DNA of 45,000 nt from an uncultured Jannaschia sp. (GTDB lineage Bacteria > Pseudomonadota > Alphaproteobacteria > Rhodobacterales > Rhodobacteraceae): NCBI RefSeq assembly GCF_947494055.1, contig NZ_CANLTR010000022.1:1-45000 (forward strand), written 5' to 3'. Positions 17,439 to 25,276 of the stretch are shown in pieces. A program made the position numbers and the translations under genes. A model generated the notes under the pieces. That model made no database searches. It was not told the origin of the DNA and was given only the letters and a program-made list of their open reading frames with translations. Numbering within the stretch: the first letter of the stretch is position 1; the number at the start of each line of letters is the position of its first letter.

Positions 17439-18812
17439 CTATTCGCGGAACGCCCGGGTGAAGTAATCCGTCAGCGGCTTGGTCAGATAGGCCAGCGGCG
17501 TGCGGTCGTCGGTGCGCAGGAACGCCTCGACCGGCATGCCGGGCAGCAGGTTCTGACCCTCGAGCCGGTCGACCTGCCCCTCGTTGAGCAGGATCTCGGC
17601 CTGGTAGTAGGTCTGGCCGGTCGCTTCGTCCGTGAACGCGTCGGGCGAGACGCGGGCAATCTCGCCGAAGAGCTCGGGCGTGGTGCGCGCATCGAAGGTC
17701 GGCAGGCGCAGCGTCGCGGGCTGGCCGGGATAGACCGTGTCGATATGGATCGGGTCGACGCGCGTCTGGATCACCAACGGCTGATCCTGCGGAACGATGT
17801 AGAGGACGGGCTCGGCCGCGCGGATGACCGAGCGGTTGGCGAAGACCTGCATGTCGTAGACGACGCCCGCGACCGGGGCGGTCACGTCGAGGCGGCCCAT
17901 CCGGCCGGTGATGGCGCGGTACTGCTCGGCCAGCTCCAGCTCCCGGAAGCGCAGGTCGCGGAGTTCCGAGATGGCCTCCTCCCGCGCGCGGTTGCGCAGG
18001 TTCAGGATCTGCAGGTCGATCTCGGTCGCCCGGCCCTCGAGCTCGGCCACGGTCGCGGCGAACTCGCCGACCTGACCCAGAAGCCCCGCCTCGTCGCGCT
18101 GCAGCGCCAGCACGCGGGGCGCCTGCGCCAGACCGCGGTCGAGCAGGCTCTGCTGCGCGCCCATCTCCTCGCGGATGAAGGTCAGCTGCTGGTCGACCGC
18201 CTCGGATTGCGCGCCGATCCCGTCGACCTGAGAGGAGATCTGGTCCTTGCGCCGGTCCAGCTGGTCGACCTCGCGGGCACGGGATTCGCGACGAGCGTCG
18301 AACAGGTTGCGCTGTCCCTCCAGCATCTCGGCCACGTCCGGCGTGTCGGCCTGCAACAGTTCCTCCGGGAAGGCGATCTCGTCGGCATCGTCGCGCTCGG
18401 CGATCAGCCGGGCGGAGCGGGCCGCGATCTCCTGCAACTGGCCGCGCAGGATCTCGGCTTCGGAGCGCAGATCCGTCGGGTCGAGCCGGATCAGCGTCTC
18501 GCCGGCCTCGACCTCGTCGCCCTCGCGCACGAGGATCTCGGTCACGACGCCGCCGTCGGGGTGCTGCACGACCTGCCGGTTGCTCTCCACCGCGACGCGG
18601 CCCGAGGAGATGATCGCCCCGGAGATGTTGGCGAGCACCGCCCAGGATCCGAAACCGCCCACGAGGAGCGCCAGTCCGACCAGTCCGAGGAGGATCGGTT
18701 TGCGCGCCGACCAGCCACGGCCGGAGACGGGCACCGCGGCGGGCTTCGCCACCTCGGCCGGCAGCTTGGCGGGGCGGGCCTTGCCCAGGGGAGTTCCCGA
18801 CTGCTTGTTCAT
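17439..18812 (-). CDS. type I secretion periplasmic adaptor (HlyD family)
   Basis: 457-aa membrane-fusion protein. A short cytoplasmic N-terminus and one transmembrane helix (about 38-60) are followed by a biotinyl-lipoyl half-motif ([15 protein letters not shown]), a long coiled coil (about 115-290, rich in Glu, Arg and Gln), and the second lipoyl half-motif ([15 protein letters not shown]). A C-terminal beta domain carries the family's [20 protein letters not shown] ending. It bridges the ABC exporter and an outer-membrane TolC-type channel. It is coupled to the upstream ABC gene by an ATGA overlap (18809-18812). No TolC-like gene is in the window. Confidence 0.95.
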   Translation of the reverse strand: MNKQSGTPLGKARPAKLPAEVAKPAAVPVSGRGWSARKPILLGLVGLALLVGGFGSWAVLANISGAIISSGRVAVESNRQVVQHPDGGVVTEILVREGDEVEAGETLIRLDPTDLRSEAEILRGQLQEIAARSARLIAERDDADEIAFPEELLQADTPDVAEMLEGQRNLFDARRESRAREVDQLDRRKDQISSQVDGIGAQSEAVDQQLTFIREEMGAQQSLLDRGLAQAPRVLALQRDEAGLLGQVGEFAATVAELEGRATEIDLQILNLRNRAREEAISELRDLRFRELELAEQYRAITGRMGRLDVTAPVAGVVYDMQVFANRSVIRAAEPVLYIVPQDQPLVIQTRVDPIHIDTVYPGQPATLRLPTFDARTTPELFGEIARVSPDAFTDEATGQTYYQAEILLNEGQVDRLEGQNLLPGMPVEAFLRTDDRTPLAYLTKPLTDYFTRAFRE

Positions 18813-20554
18813 GTCACGCCTCCGGGCGCGGGTTCGCGCGTGATCTCGGAATGGTTGCGCACCATCTTCTTGAGGACTTCCTCACGGGGGCCGAAGGCCA
18901 CGCGCGCGCCGGCCTCTAGCATCAGCAGGGTGTCGCATTCCTGGATCGCCGCCGGCCGGTGCGCGATGATGATGACCGAACGGCTTTCGTCCTTCATCGT
19001 CCGGATGGCCTGATTGAGCGCCTGCGTGCCGATATTGTCCAGGTTCGAGTTCGGTTCGTCGAGGACGAGGATGGCCGGGTCGCCGAACATCGCCCGCGCG
19101 AGGCCGATCCGCTGGATCTGTCCGCCGGAAAGCCGCCCGCCCACCGCCGAGACCTTGGTGTCGTAGCCCTGCGGCTGCTCCAGGATCATCTCGTGCGCGG
19201 CGGCCTTCTTCGCGGCCTCGACGATCTTGGCGGGATCGGCATCCTCCTGCAGGCGGGCGATGTTCTCCGCGATGGTGCCGTCGAACAACGTCACCGTCTG
19301 CGGCAGGTAGCCGATATAGGAACCGAGCACGTCCGGATCGTACTGGTCGAGCGTCGCGCTGTCGAGGCGCAGGCGGCCGCCCGCGGGCATCCACGCCCCC
19401 GTCACCGCCTTGGCAAGCGAGGTCTTGCCGGCCCCGGACGCGCCGATGACGCCCATCGCATGGCCGGGCTTCAGGACGAAGGACACCGCGCGGAGCGAGG
19501 CCTGCTGCGCGCCGGGTGGCACGATCGTGACGTTCTCGGCCACCAGCATCGCCTGCGGGCGCGGCAGCGGGGTCCGTTCCGTCTCGGGCGGGATCTGGTC
19601 GAGCAGGGCGACGACGGCGGCGCGGCCCCGCATTGCGGCGACGACGAGTTGCCATTGGCCGATGACCATCTCGATCGGCGCGAGCGCGCGCCCCAGCAGG
19701 ATGGAGCCCGCGATCATCGCGCCAGCCGTGAGCTCGTTCTGCAGCACGAGCCAGGCGCCGAGGCCCAGCATCGCCGATTGCAGGAACAGCCGCAGCGTCT
19801 TGGTCGTGACGGTGTAGAAGCCCGACCGGTCCGAGAAGGCCATCGACTGGCTGAGCGAGACGCTTCTCGCCTTCATCCAGCGGGCGAAGGCCGCGCCGCG
19901 CATGCCGAGCGACTGCACCAGTTCCGCCTCGGAGGCGAGCTGCTGCGCGGTCACCTCCGACTGCGCGGCGGCCTGGTTGGCCTGCGCCATCGGCCCCGAA
20001 GTCGTCCACTGGTTGAGGAGCGCGATGCAGACGAGGACCGCCCCGCCGCCCACGGCCAGGAGGCCGAGATAGGGATGGAAGATGAAGATCGCGCCGATGA
20101 AGAACGGCGTCCACGGAACGTCGAACAGCGCGAGGAAGACGGGCGAGGCCAGCAGCCGCTGCACTGCCTCGACGTCGCGCAGCGGGTTGCGCCCGCCCGC
20201 GCCGCCGGGCGTGGCGGCCGCGCGGCGCAGATGCGCGGAGAAGACCCGGCCGTCGAGGGCCGACTGGAACCGCGCGCCGACCCGCGCCATCACCCGTCCG
20301 CGCGCGTGGTCGAGGACGCCCATCATCAGGAACAGGAACGTGACCAGCACCGACAGCGCGATCAGCGTCTCCTCCGAGCGCGAGCCCAGCACACGGTCGT
20401 AGACCTGCAGCATGTAGAGCGGCCCGGTCAGCATCAGCAGGTTCACGAAGACCGAGAAGACGAAGGCCATGGTGAGCAGGCCGTTCATCTGGCTGCGTAC
20501 CTGCGTCACCTCCTCCTTGCCGGAGGGTCGGTTCGTGGGGCGGGGAAGTCTCAT
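18809..20554 (-). CDS. type I secretion system permease/ATPase (PrtD/AprD-like)
   Basis: 581-aa ABC exporter with an N-terminal membrane domain of about six helices (30-310), containing the PrtD-type motif [20 protein letters not shown]. The C-terminal nucleotide-binding domain has Walker A GASGAGKT (371-378), signature LSGGQ (475-479) and Walker B VLDE (497-500). It has no N-terminal peptidase C39 domain, which fits export of unprocessed RTX-type proteins, proteases, lipases or S-layer proteins through a C-terminal signal. No RTX or other candidate substrate gene is adjacent, so the cargo must be encoded elsewhere. Operon with the HlyD adaptor. Confidence 0.95.
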   Translation of the reverse strand: MRLPRPTNRPSGKEEVTQVRSQMNGLLTMAFVFSVFVNLLMLTGPLYMLQVYDRVLGSRSEETLIALSVLVTFLFLMMGVLDHARGRVMARVGARFQSALDGRVFSAHLRRAAATPGGAGGRNPLRDVEAVQRLLASPVFLALFDVPWTPFFIGAIFIFHPYLGLLAVGGGAVLVCIALLNQWTTSGPMAQANQAAAQSEVTAQQLASEAELVQSLGMRGAAFARWMKARSVSLSQSMAFSDRSGFYTVTTKTLRLFLQSAMLGLGAWLVLQNELTAGAMIAGSILLGRALAPIEMVIGQWQLVVAAMRGRAAVVALLDQIPPETERTPLPRPQAMLVAENVTIVPPGAQQASLRAVSFVLKPGHAMGVIGASGAGKTSLAKAVTGAWMPAGGRLRLDSATLDQYDPDVLGSYIGYLPQTVTLFDGTIAENIARLQEDADPAKIVEAAKKAAAHEMILEQPQGYDTKVSAVGGRLSGGQIQRIGLARAMFGDPAILVLDEPNSNLDNIGTQALNQAIRTMKDESRSVIIIAHRPAAIQECDTLLMLEAGARVAFGPREEVLKKMVRNHSEITREPAPGGVT

Positions 20555-20597
20555 TTCGCGGCGATGACCTCTTGGATGCGTCCGCGTGGCATACAGA

Positions 20598-20632
20598 ACG
20601 TGAAGATTGCGTCAATTGAGATGCAATCACGT
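20598..20632. repeat. inverted repeat between the PBP1A and type I exporter genes
   Basis: The left arm 20598-20613 and right arm 20620-20632 can pair two ways. GATTGCGTC (20605-20613) pairs with GATGCAATC (20620-20628) through one G-U; alternatively the outer ACGTGA and TCACGT arms extend the stem with a bulge. It lies just after the PBP1A stop and about 45 bp before the exporter start. It may be a weak terminator or an operator. There is no T-run on the minus strand. Confidence 0.45.
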
Positions 20633-20633
20633 C

Positions 20634-22787
20634 TCAGTTCCGGCGGAAAATCCCCCCCAGCACGTCCATCAGGACCCGTTCGGCGATGTTGGGCTCATCC
20701 TCTCGGGGCGGCGACGACCGCGGCGCGATCTCGCGCCCGGCCACCTGCGGCGCGGGACGTGTCTCCAGCGCCGGATCGATCATCGGCAACGGCGTCACCG
20801 GCAGGCCCTCGTGGACGCGCGCCATCGTCTCGCGCCAGATCTCGGCCGGGAGCCCGCCGCCGGTCACGCCGGTCAGCGGCGTGTTGTCGTCGTAGCCCAT
20901 CCAGACGCCGGCCACGTAATCGCCGGTGAAGCCCACGAACCACGCGTCGCGGGCCGCCTGCGTCGTGCCGGTCTTGCCGGCGGCGGGCCGGCCGCTCGGC
21001 AATTGCGCGCGGGTGCCGGTGCCGCGCTCGATCACCTGGGACATCATGTAAACGAGCTGCCGCGCGGCGCCGTCGGTGATGACCCGCTCGCCCAGCCCGC
21101 TGTCGTGATCGAGAAGCGCCCGGTCGTCGCCCCTGAGCGACAGCGACGACAGGCCGTAGGGCGTGACGCTCGTCCCGCCGTTCAGGATGCCGGCATAGGC
21201 GCCCGTCATCTCGAGAAGCGTGCTCTCGGACACGCCGAGGGCGAGCGCCGGCCCCTCGGCCAGATCGCTCTCGATGCCGAATTGCTGCGCCACGTTGCGC
21301 ACGACGTCGCGGCCCACGTTCTCCGACAGGCGAACGGTCGCGGCGTTGAGCGAATGGGTCAGCGCGTCGGTCAGCGTCACCTCGCCGTAGAACCGGTTGG
21401 TGTAGTTGCTGGGCGAGTAGATGCCCGAGCCCGGCACGTCGATGGCGAGCGCCGAGTCGAGGATGATCGAGTCGAACCGCCAGCCGAGGTCGAGCGCGGC
21501 GGCATAGACGAACGGCTTGAAGCTCGACCCGGTTTGCCGCACGGCCTGGACTGCGCGATTGAACTGGCCGCCGCCGCGGGTATTGCGGCCGCCCACCATC
21601 GCGCGGACCGCGCCGTCGGCGGACATCACCACGATCGCCGCCTGCGCCTCCGAACCGGCGCTCACCTTGGTCTCGAACACCTCCTGCAGCGCGCTCTCCG
21701 CCGCGCGCTGGATACGCTGGTCGAGCGTGGTGCGCACGATCACGTCCTCGGTCGTGTCGCCGGTCAGGAAGTCCGGCCCGTCCGACATGACCCAATCCGC
21801 GAAATAGCCGCCCGTGTCCTCCCGCGCCGCGGGCGACAGCGTCGCGGGGCTCGCCACCGCAGCCGCGAAGTCCGTGTCGCCCAGCATGCCCTGGTCGTGC
21901 ATCAGCGTCAGCACCGTCCGCGCGCGGTCCTGCGCGCGTTCGAGGTTGCTCGTCGGCGCGTAGTAGCTCGGCGCCGGAAGCAGGCCGGCCAGCATCGCCG
22001 CCTCCTGCGGGTTCACGTCCGCCACCGACGTCCCGAAATAGCGCTGGCTCGCCGCCGCGAAGCCGCGCGCGCCCGCGCCCAGATAGGCGCGGTTGAGGTA
22101 GATCGAGAGGATCTCCGCCTTGGTGAACTTCATCTCCAGCGCGAAGGCGTAGGGGATCTCCTTGACCTTGCGCCAGACCGACCCGGCCCGGCAATCGGCT
22201 TCGAACGCGGCCTCGGAGATGCCGGTGGCGGGGTCCCAGTCCGTGCCGAGGCAAAGGAGCTTCGCCACCTGCTGTGTGATCGTCGACCCGCCCGAGCCGG
22301 AGAAGGGCGAGCGTCCGGCCTGCACGTTGTTGCGCATCGCGCCCAGGATGCCGCGCGGGCTGACGCCCAGATGGCTGTAGAAACGCTTGTCCTCCGAGGC
22401 GACGACGGCGTTCTCGAGATACGGCGAGACGCCGTCGAGCGTGATCAGTCCGCCGAAATTGTCGCCGCGCCAGGCGAAGGTCCGACCGTCGCGGTCCTGC
22501 AGCGTGACCGATCCGCGGGCGCGCCCGTCCGACAGGCTCGCCATGTCGGGCAGCCCCGCATAGTTGTAGATCGTCGCAAGGGCGAGGAGCGCCGCGATCG
22601 CCACCGTACCGCGCCAGGCCACGGCCCAGAAGATGCGTGCCGCCAGCCGGAACGGCCATGTCAGCCAGGACCCGGGCCCCCGACGGCCTGTCGCTGCGGC
22701 ACGGGGCTTCGCGGTCTTGGACTTCGCCCGAGGGGCAGACGCGCGTCGCCTGTCGGCCACCAGCCGCGTCTTCGTGGGTTTCGCCAT
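20634..22787 (-). CDS. mrcA: penicillin-binding protein 1A (transglycosylase/transpeptidase)
   Basis: 717-aa class A penicillin-binding protein. A basic cytoplasmic tail (1-40) and one transmembrane helix (about 50-75) precede the glycosyltransferase family 51 domain with catalytic E132 in SEDKRFYSHLGV and the GGSTITQQVAK motif. The transpeptidase domain has the SxxK motif at 421-424 (nucleophile S421), SxN at 479-481 and KTG at 605-607. The PBP1A/1C-like order and length fit family members lacking a large OB insertion. It polymerises and cross-links peptidoglycan at the inner membrane. It is divergent from glnK with a 266-bp intergenic region. Confidence 0.96.
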   Translation of the reverse strand: MAKPTKTRLVADRRRASAPRAKSKTAKPRAAATGRRGPGSWLTWPFRLAARIFWAVAWRGTVAIAALLALATIYNYAGLPDMASLSDGRARGSVTLQDRDGRTFAWRGDNFGGLITLDGVSPYLENAVVASEDKRFYSHLGVSPRGILGAMRNNVQAGRSPFSGSGGSTITQQVAKLLCLGTDWDPATGISEAAFEADCRAGSVWRKVKEIPYAFALEMKFTKAEILSIYLNRAYLGAGARGFAAASQRYFGTSVADVNPQEAAMLAGLLPAPSYYAPTSNLERAQDRARTVLTLMHDQGMLGDTDFAAAVASPATLSPAAREDTGGYFADWVMSDGPDFLTGDTTEDVIVRTTLDQRIQRAAESALQEVFETKVSAGSEAQAAIVVMSADGAVRAMVGGRNTRGGGQFNRAVQAVRQTGSSFKPFVYAAALDLGWRFDSIILDSALAIDVPGSGIYSPSNYTNRFYGEVTLTDALTHSLNAATVRLSENVGRDVVRNVAQQFGIESDLAEGPALALGVSESTLLEMTGAYAGILNGGTSVTPYGLSSLSLRGDDRALLDHDSGLGERVITDGAARQLVYMMSQVIERGTGTRAQLPSGRPAAGKTGTTQAARDAWFVGFTGDYVAGVWMGYDDNTPLTGVTGGGLPAEIWRETMARVHEGLPVTPLPMIDPALETRPAPQVAGREIAPRSSPPREDEPNIAERVLMDVLGGIFRRN

Positions 22788-23053
22788 GACTGCCCGTCCC
22801 GTCTGGGGAATGTTTTGCGCGCGAAGATAGGCGCTGCCGACTCGCTTGTGGACCCCACCTGACGAACGGATGTCCGAATACCCGCTTAACGTTCCGCCTA
22901 TTAATGAGGCGGTGCCTGCATTTTAGGCGAAAAACGCGGCAAACGCTTTTTTCGTCGCGGCGGAAAGCGGTTCCCGGGCCGTCCTCCCCGTGGCCACCCC
23001 CCTCGAATCCCGGCATCCGAGATCGAAAGACCGCTACGACGAGGGGGATTCTG
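22788..23053. other. divergent intergenic region (mrcA / glnK) with two hairpins
   Basis: This stretch is more AT-rich than its surroundings around 22880-22960. It holds two small inverted repeats. The first has a 6-bp perfect stem (22894-22899 with 22907-22912). The second (22928-22954) has an A-tract/T-tract stem, CGAAAAA with TTTTTCG, capped by a 3-bp GC stem with one mismatch. I found no convincing sigma-54 (-24/-12) promoter or NtrC site, although glnK-amtB operons are often nitrogen-regulated. No small gene is supported. Confidence 0.5.
23041..23047 (+). promoter_or_regulatory. ribosome binding site deciding the glnK GTG start
   Basis: GAGGGGG lies six bases ahead of the GTG at 23054. 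This supports GTG initiation and gives the canonical 112-residue PII protein instead of a longer product from an upstream ATG at 22904. Confidence 0.7.
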
Positions 23054-23392
23054 GTGAAACTCATTATTGCAGCCATCAAGCCGTTCAAGCTCGAGGAGGT
23101 GCGCGAGGCGCTCACCGCGCTCGGCGTGCGCGGCATGATGGTCACGGAGATCAAGGGCTTCGGCAGCCAGTCGGGTCATACCGAGATCTATCGCGGTGCC
23201 GAATACGCGGTGAACTTCGTGCCGAAGGTCAAACTCGAGATCGTCGTGTCCGCCGCGATGGCCGACCAGGTCGTCGAGACGATCGCCACGACCGCAAAGA
23301 CCGACAAGATCGGCGACGGCAAGATCTTCGTGCTCGACGTGCAGCAGGCCGTCCGGGTCCGCACCGGCGAACTCAACGACGACGCCATCTGA
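23054..23392 (+). CDS. glnK: nitrogen regulatory protein P-II (GlnK-type)
   Basis: 112-aa trimeric PII signal protein that reports glutamine, 2-oxoglutarate and ATP/ADP status. The T-loop tyrosine Y51, target of uridylylation, lies in YRGAEYAV. The C-terminal signature TAKTDKIGDGKIFVLDV is complete, and the length is exactly that of E. coli GlnB/GlnK. The start is GTG at 23054 with a strong ribosome site. The gene is 20 bp upstream of amtB, the arrangement typical of GlnK, which blocks AmtB when nitrogen is plentiful. Sequence alone does not separate GlnB from GlnK; the neighbour does. Confidence 0.96.
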   Translation: MKLIIAAIKPFKLEEVREALTALGVRGMMVTEIKGFGSQSGHTEIYRGAEYAVNFVPKVKLEIVVSAAMADQVVETIATTAKTDKIGDGKIFVLDVQQAVRVRTGELNDDAI

Positions 23393-23412
23393 TTGACGAG
23401 GGGACAGGACAA

Positions 23413-24762
23413 ATGAAATTGCACAACATTCTCGCCCTGGGGGCCGCGCTCGCCGTGCTCCCGCTCGCGGGCTTCGCACAGGAGGCGGCCGAGGTCGTCG
23501 AGGAGGTGGCGCCCACCTTCGACGAGATCGGCCCCTACATCATGACGACGCTGCTGTTCCTCATCGGCGGCTTCCTCGTCATGTGGATGGCGGCCGGCTT
23601 CGCCATGCTGGAGGCCGGGCTCGTCCGCTCCAAGAACGTGACGACGCAGCTGACGAAGAACATCGCCCTCTTCTCGATCGCGGCGATCATGTACTGGCTC
23701 GTCGGTTTCAACCTGATGTATCCGGGCGACGGCAACTGGCTCAGCGACGGCTATCTCGGGCCGCTCTTCGCGATCACCTCGCTCGAACCGGTGGGCCTCG
23801 CGGCCGCGGACGCCTCGCTCGACTACGCCTCGGTCGCCTCGGACTTCTTCTTCCAGCTGATGTTCTGCGCCACCACCGCGTCGATCGTCTCGGGCACGCT
23901 GGCCGAGCGCGTCCGGCTCTGGCCCTTCCTGTTCTTCACCGTGATCCTGACCGGCTTCATCTACCCGATCGAGGCGTCGTGGCAGTGGGGCGGCGGCTGG
24001 CTCTCGGAGGCCGGGTTCTCCGACTTCGCCGGCTCGACCCTGGTCCACGCGGCGGGTGGCTTCGCGGCGCTGGCCGGGGCCCTCGTGCTCGGCCCGCGGA
24101 TCGGGAAGTATGCCCGTGACGGCCGCGTCGTGCCGATGCCGGGCTCCAACCTTGCGCTGGCCACGCTCGGCACGTTCATCCTGTGGCTCGGCTGGTTCGG
24201 CTTCAACGGCGGCTCGCAGCTCGCCGCGGGCACGGTGGGCGACATCACCGATGTGGGCCGGATCTTCGCCAACACGAACATGGCCGCCGCGTCGGGCGCC
24301 GTCGCCGCGCTGATCCTGACGCAGGTGACCTACGGCAAGGTCGACCTGACGATGGTGCTGAACGGCGCTCTGGCGGGTCTCGTCTCGATCACCGCGGGCC
24401 CGCTCGACCCGACGCTCTTCGGTGCGCTGTGGATCGGAGCCGTGGGCGGCGTGATCGTGGTCTTCGCGGTGCCGCTCCTCGATCGCCTGAAGATCGACGA
24501 CGTGGTCGGCGCCATTCCGGTCCACCTCGTCGCGGGGTTCTGGGGCACGCTGGTGGTGCCGGTCTACACCGAGGGCACCTCCTTCGGGACGCAGATCCTC
24601 GGCTTCGCGGCCATCGGCGCCTTCGTCTTCGTCGTGAGCCTGATCGTCTGGTTCATCCTGAAGGCCCTCGGCGGCATCCGCGTCAGCGAGGAGGCCGAGA
24701 TCAACGGGCTCGACATGGCCGAACTCGGCATGGAGGCCTATCCGGAGTTCGCGCGAGGCTGA
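23413..24762 (+). CDS. amtB: ammonium transporter
   Basis: 449-aa Amt/MEP/Rh channel. A cleavable signal peptide (1-22, ending GFA before QEA) is followed by eleven expected transmembrane helices. The twin pore histidines are H212 in DFAGSTLVHAAGG and H371 in AIPVHLVAGFWG, and the nearby ammonium-recruiting D204 is conserved. The start at 23413 is preceded by GAGGGGACA. It is co-transcribed with glnK and ends at a strong terminator. It takes up ammonium at low external concentration and is gated by GlnK. Confidence 0.97.
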   Translation: MKLHNILALGAALAVLPLAGFAQEAAEVVEEVAPTFDEIGPYIMTTLLFLIGGFLVMWMAAGFAMLEAGLVRSKNVTTQLTKNIALFSIAAIMYWLVGFNLMYPGDGNWLSDGYLGPLFAITSLEPVGLAAADASLDYASVASDFFFQLMFCATTASIVSGTLAERVRLWPFLFFTVILTGFIYPIEASWQWGGGWLSEAGFSDFAGSTLVHAAGGFAALAGALVLGPRIGKYARDGRVVPMPGSNLALATLGTFILWLGWFGFNGGSQLAAGTVGDITDVGRIFANTNMAAASGAVAALILTQVTYGKVDLTMVLNGALAGLVSITAGPLDPTLFGALWIGAVGGVIVVFAVPLLDRLKIDDVVGAIPVHLVAGFWGTLVVPVYTEGTSFGTQILGFAAIGAFVFVVSLIVWFILKALGGIRVSEEAEINGLDMAELGMEAYPEFARG

Positions 24763-24790
24763 TCCTCCTCCCTTGAGGTCTCGTGCAACA

Positions 24791-24827
24791 CGGCCCCGGG
24801 CAATTACGCCCGGGGCCGATATCTTTT
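24791..24827 (+). terminator. Rho-independent terminator of glnK-amtB
   Basis: A perfect 11-bp GC-rich stem (24791-24801 with 24808-24818) with a 6-base loop is followed by ATATCTTTT. It lies 28 bp after the amtB stop. Confidence 0.92.
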
Positions 24828-24852
24828 CCGGCTTACGGATATGCCGGGTGCG

Positions 24853-24890
24853 CAAAAGAAACGGGCGGGGTTCCTGCGAACCCCGCCCGT
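24853..24890 (-). terminator. Rho-independent terminator of the trxA operon
   Basis: A perfect 13-bp stem (24861-24873 with 24878-24890) encloses a 4-base loop. On the minus strand it is followed by TTCTTTTG. It lies 23 bp after the trxA stop and closes the long minus-strand run. It faces the amtB terminator, so the two convergent operons are insulated from each other. Confidence 0.92.
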
Positions 24891-24913
24891 TGCATGTCGT
24901 CGACGAAGTGCGG

Positions 24914-25234
24914 TCAGGCGGCGCCTTCGATCCAGTCCTTCAGCGCGGCCTTCGGCGCGGCGCCGATCTTCTGATCCACGGCCTCGCCGCCCTTGAACAG
25001 GAACAGGGCCGGAATGCCGCGGACGCCCATCTGCGCGGGGCTCTGCGGGTTCTCGTCAACGTTGACCTTCACGATCTTCACGCGGCCCTCGTACTCGGTC
25101 GAAAGCTCTTCGAGCGCCGGACCGATCTGCTTGCAGGGGCCGCACCACTCGGCCCAGAAATCGACGACGACGGGGATGTCGGACTGCTTGACGACCTCGT
25201 CGAAGGTGGCGTCGGTGGCGGAGATGGTGGCCAT
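24914..25234 (-). CDS. trxA: thioredoxin
   Basis: 106-aa classic thioredoxin, the cytoplasmic protein-disulfide reductase. The active site WCGPC has C31 and C34. The cis-proline motif GIPALFLF and the usual length agree. The start at 25234 (MATISA) follows a ribosome site in TCCCATGG context; an upstream start at 25270 would add 12 residues not seen in the family. It lies 42 bp downstream of addA on the same strand and is the last gene before the terminator. Confidence 0.96.
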   Translation of the reverse strand: MATISATDATFDEVVKQSDIPVVVDFWAEWCGPCKQIGPALEELSTEYEGRVKIVKVNVDENPQSPAQMGVRGIPALFLFKGGEAVDQKIGAAPKAALKDWIEGAA

Positions 25235-25276
25235 GGGAAACTCCTGTGCGTTTGCGTCCAGCGCGGGCACTCAGAG

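Noticed and set aside
22788-23053. NtrC or sigma-54 site in front of glnK
   Set aside because: No TGCAC-N-GTGCA pair and no TGGCAC-N5-TTGC element could be found by eye.
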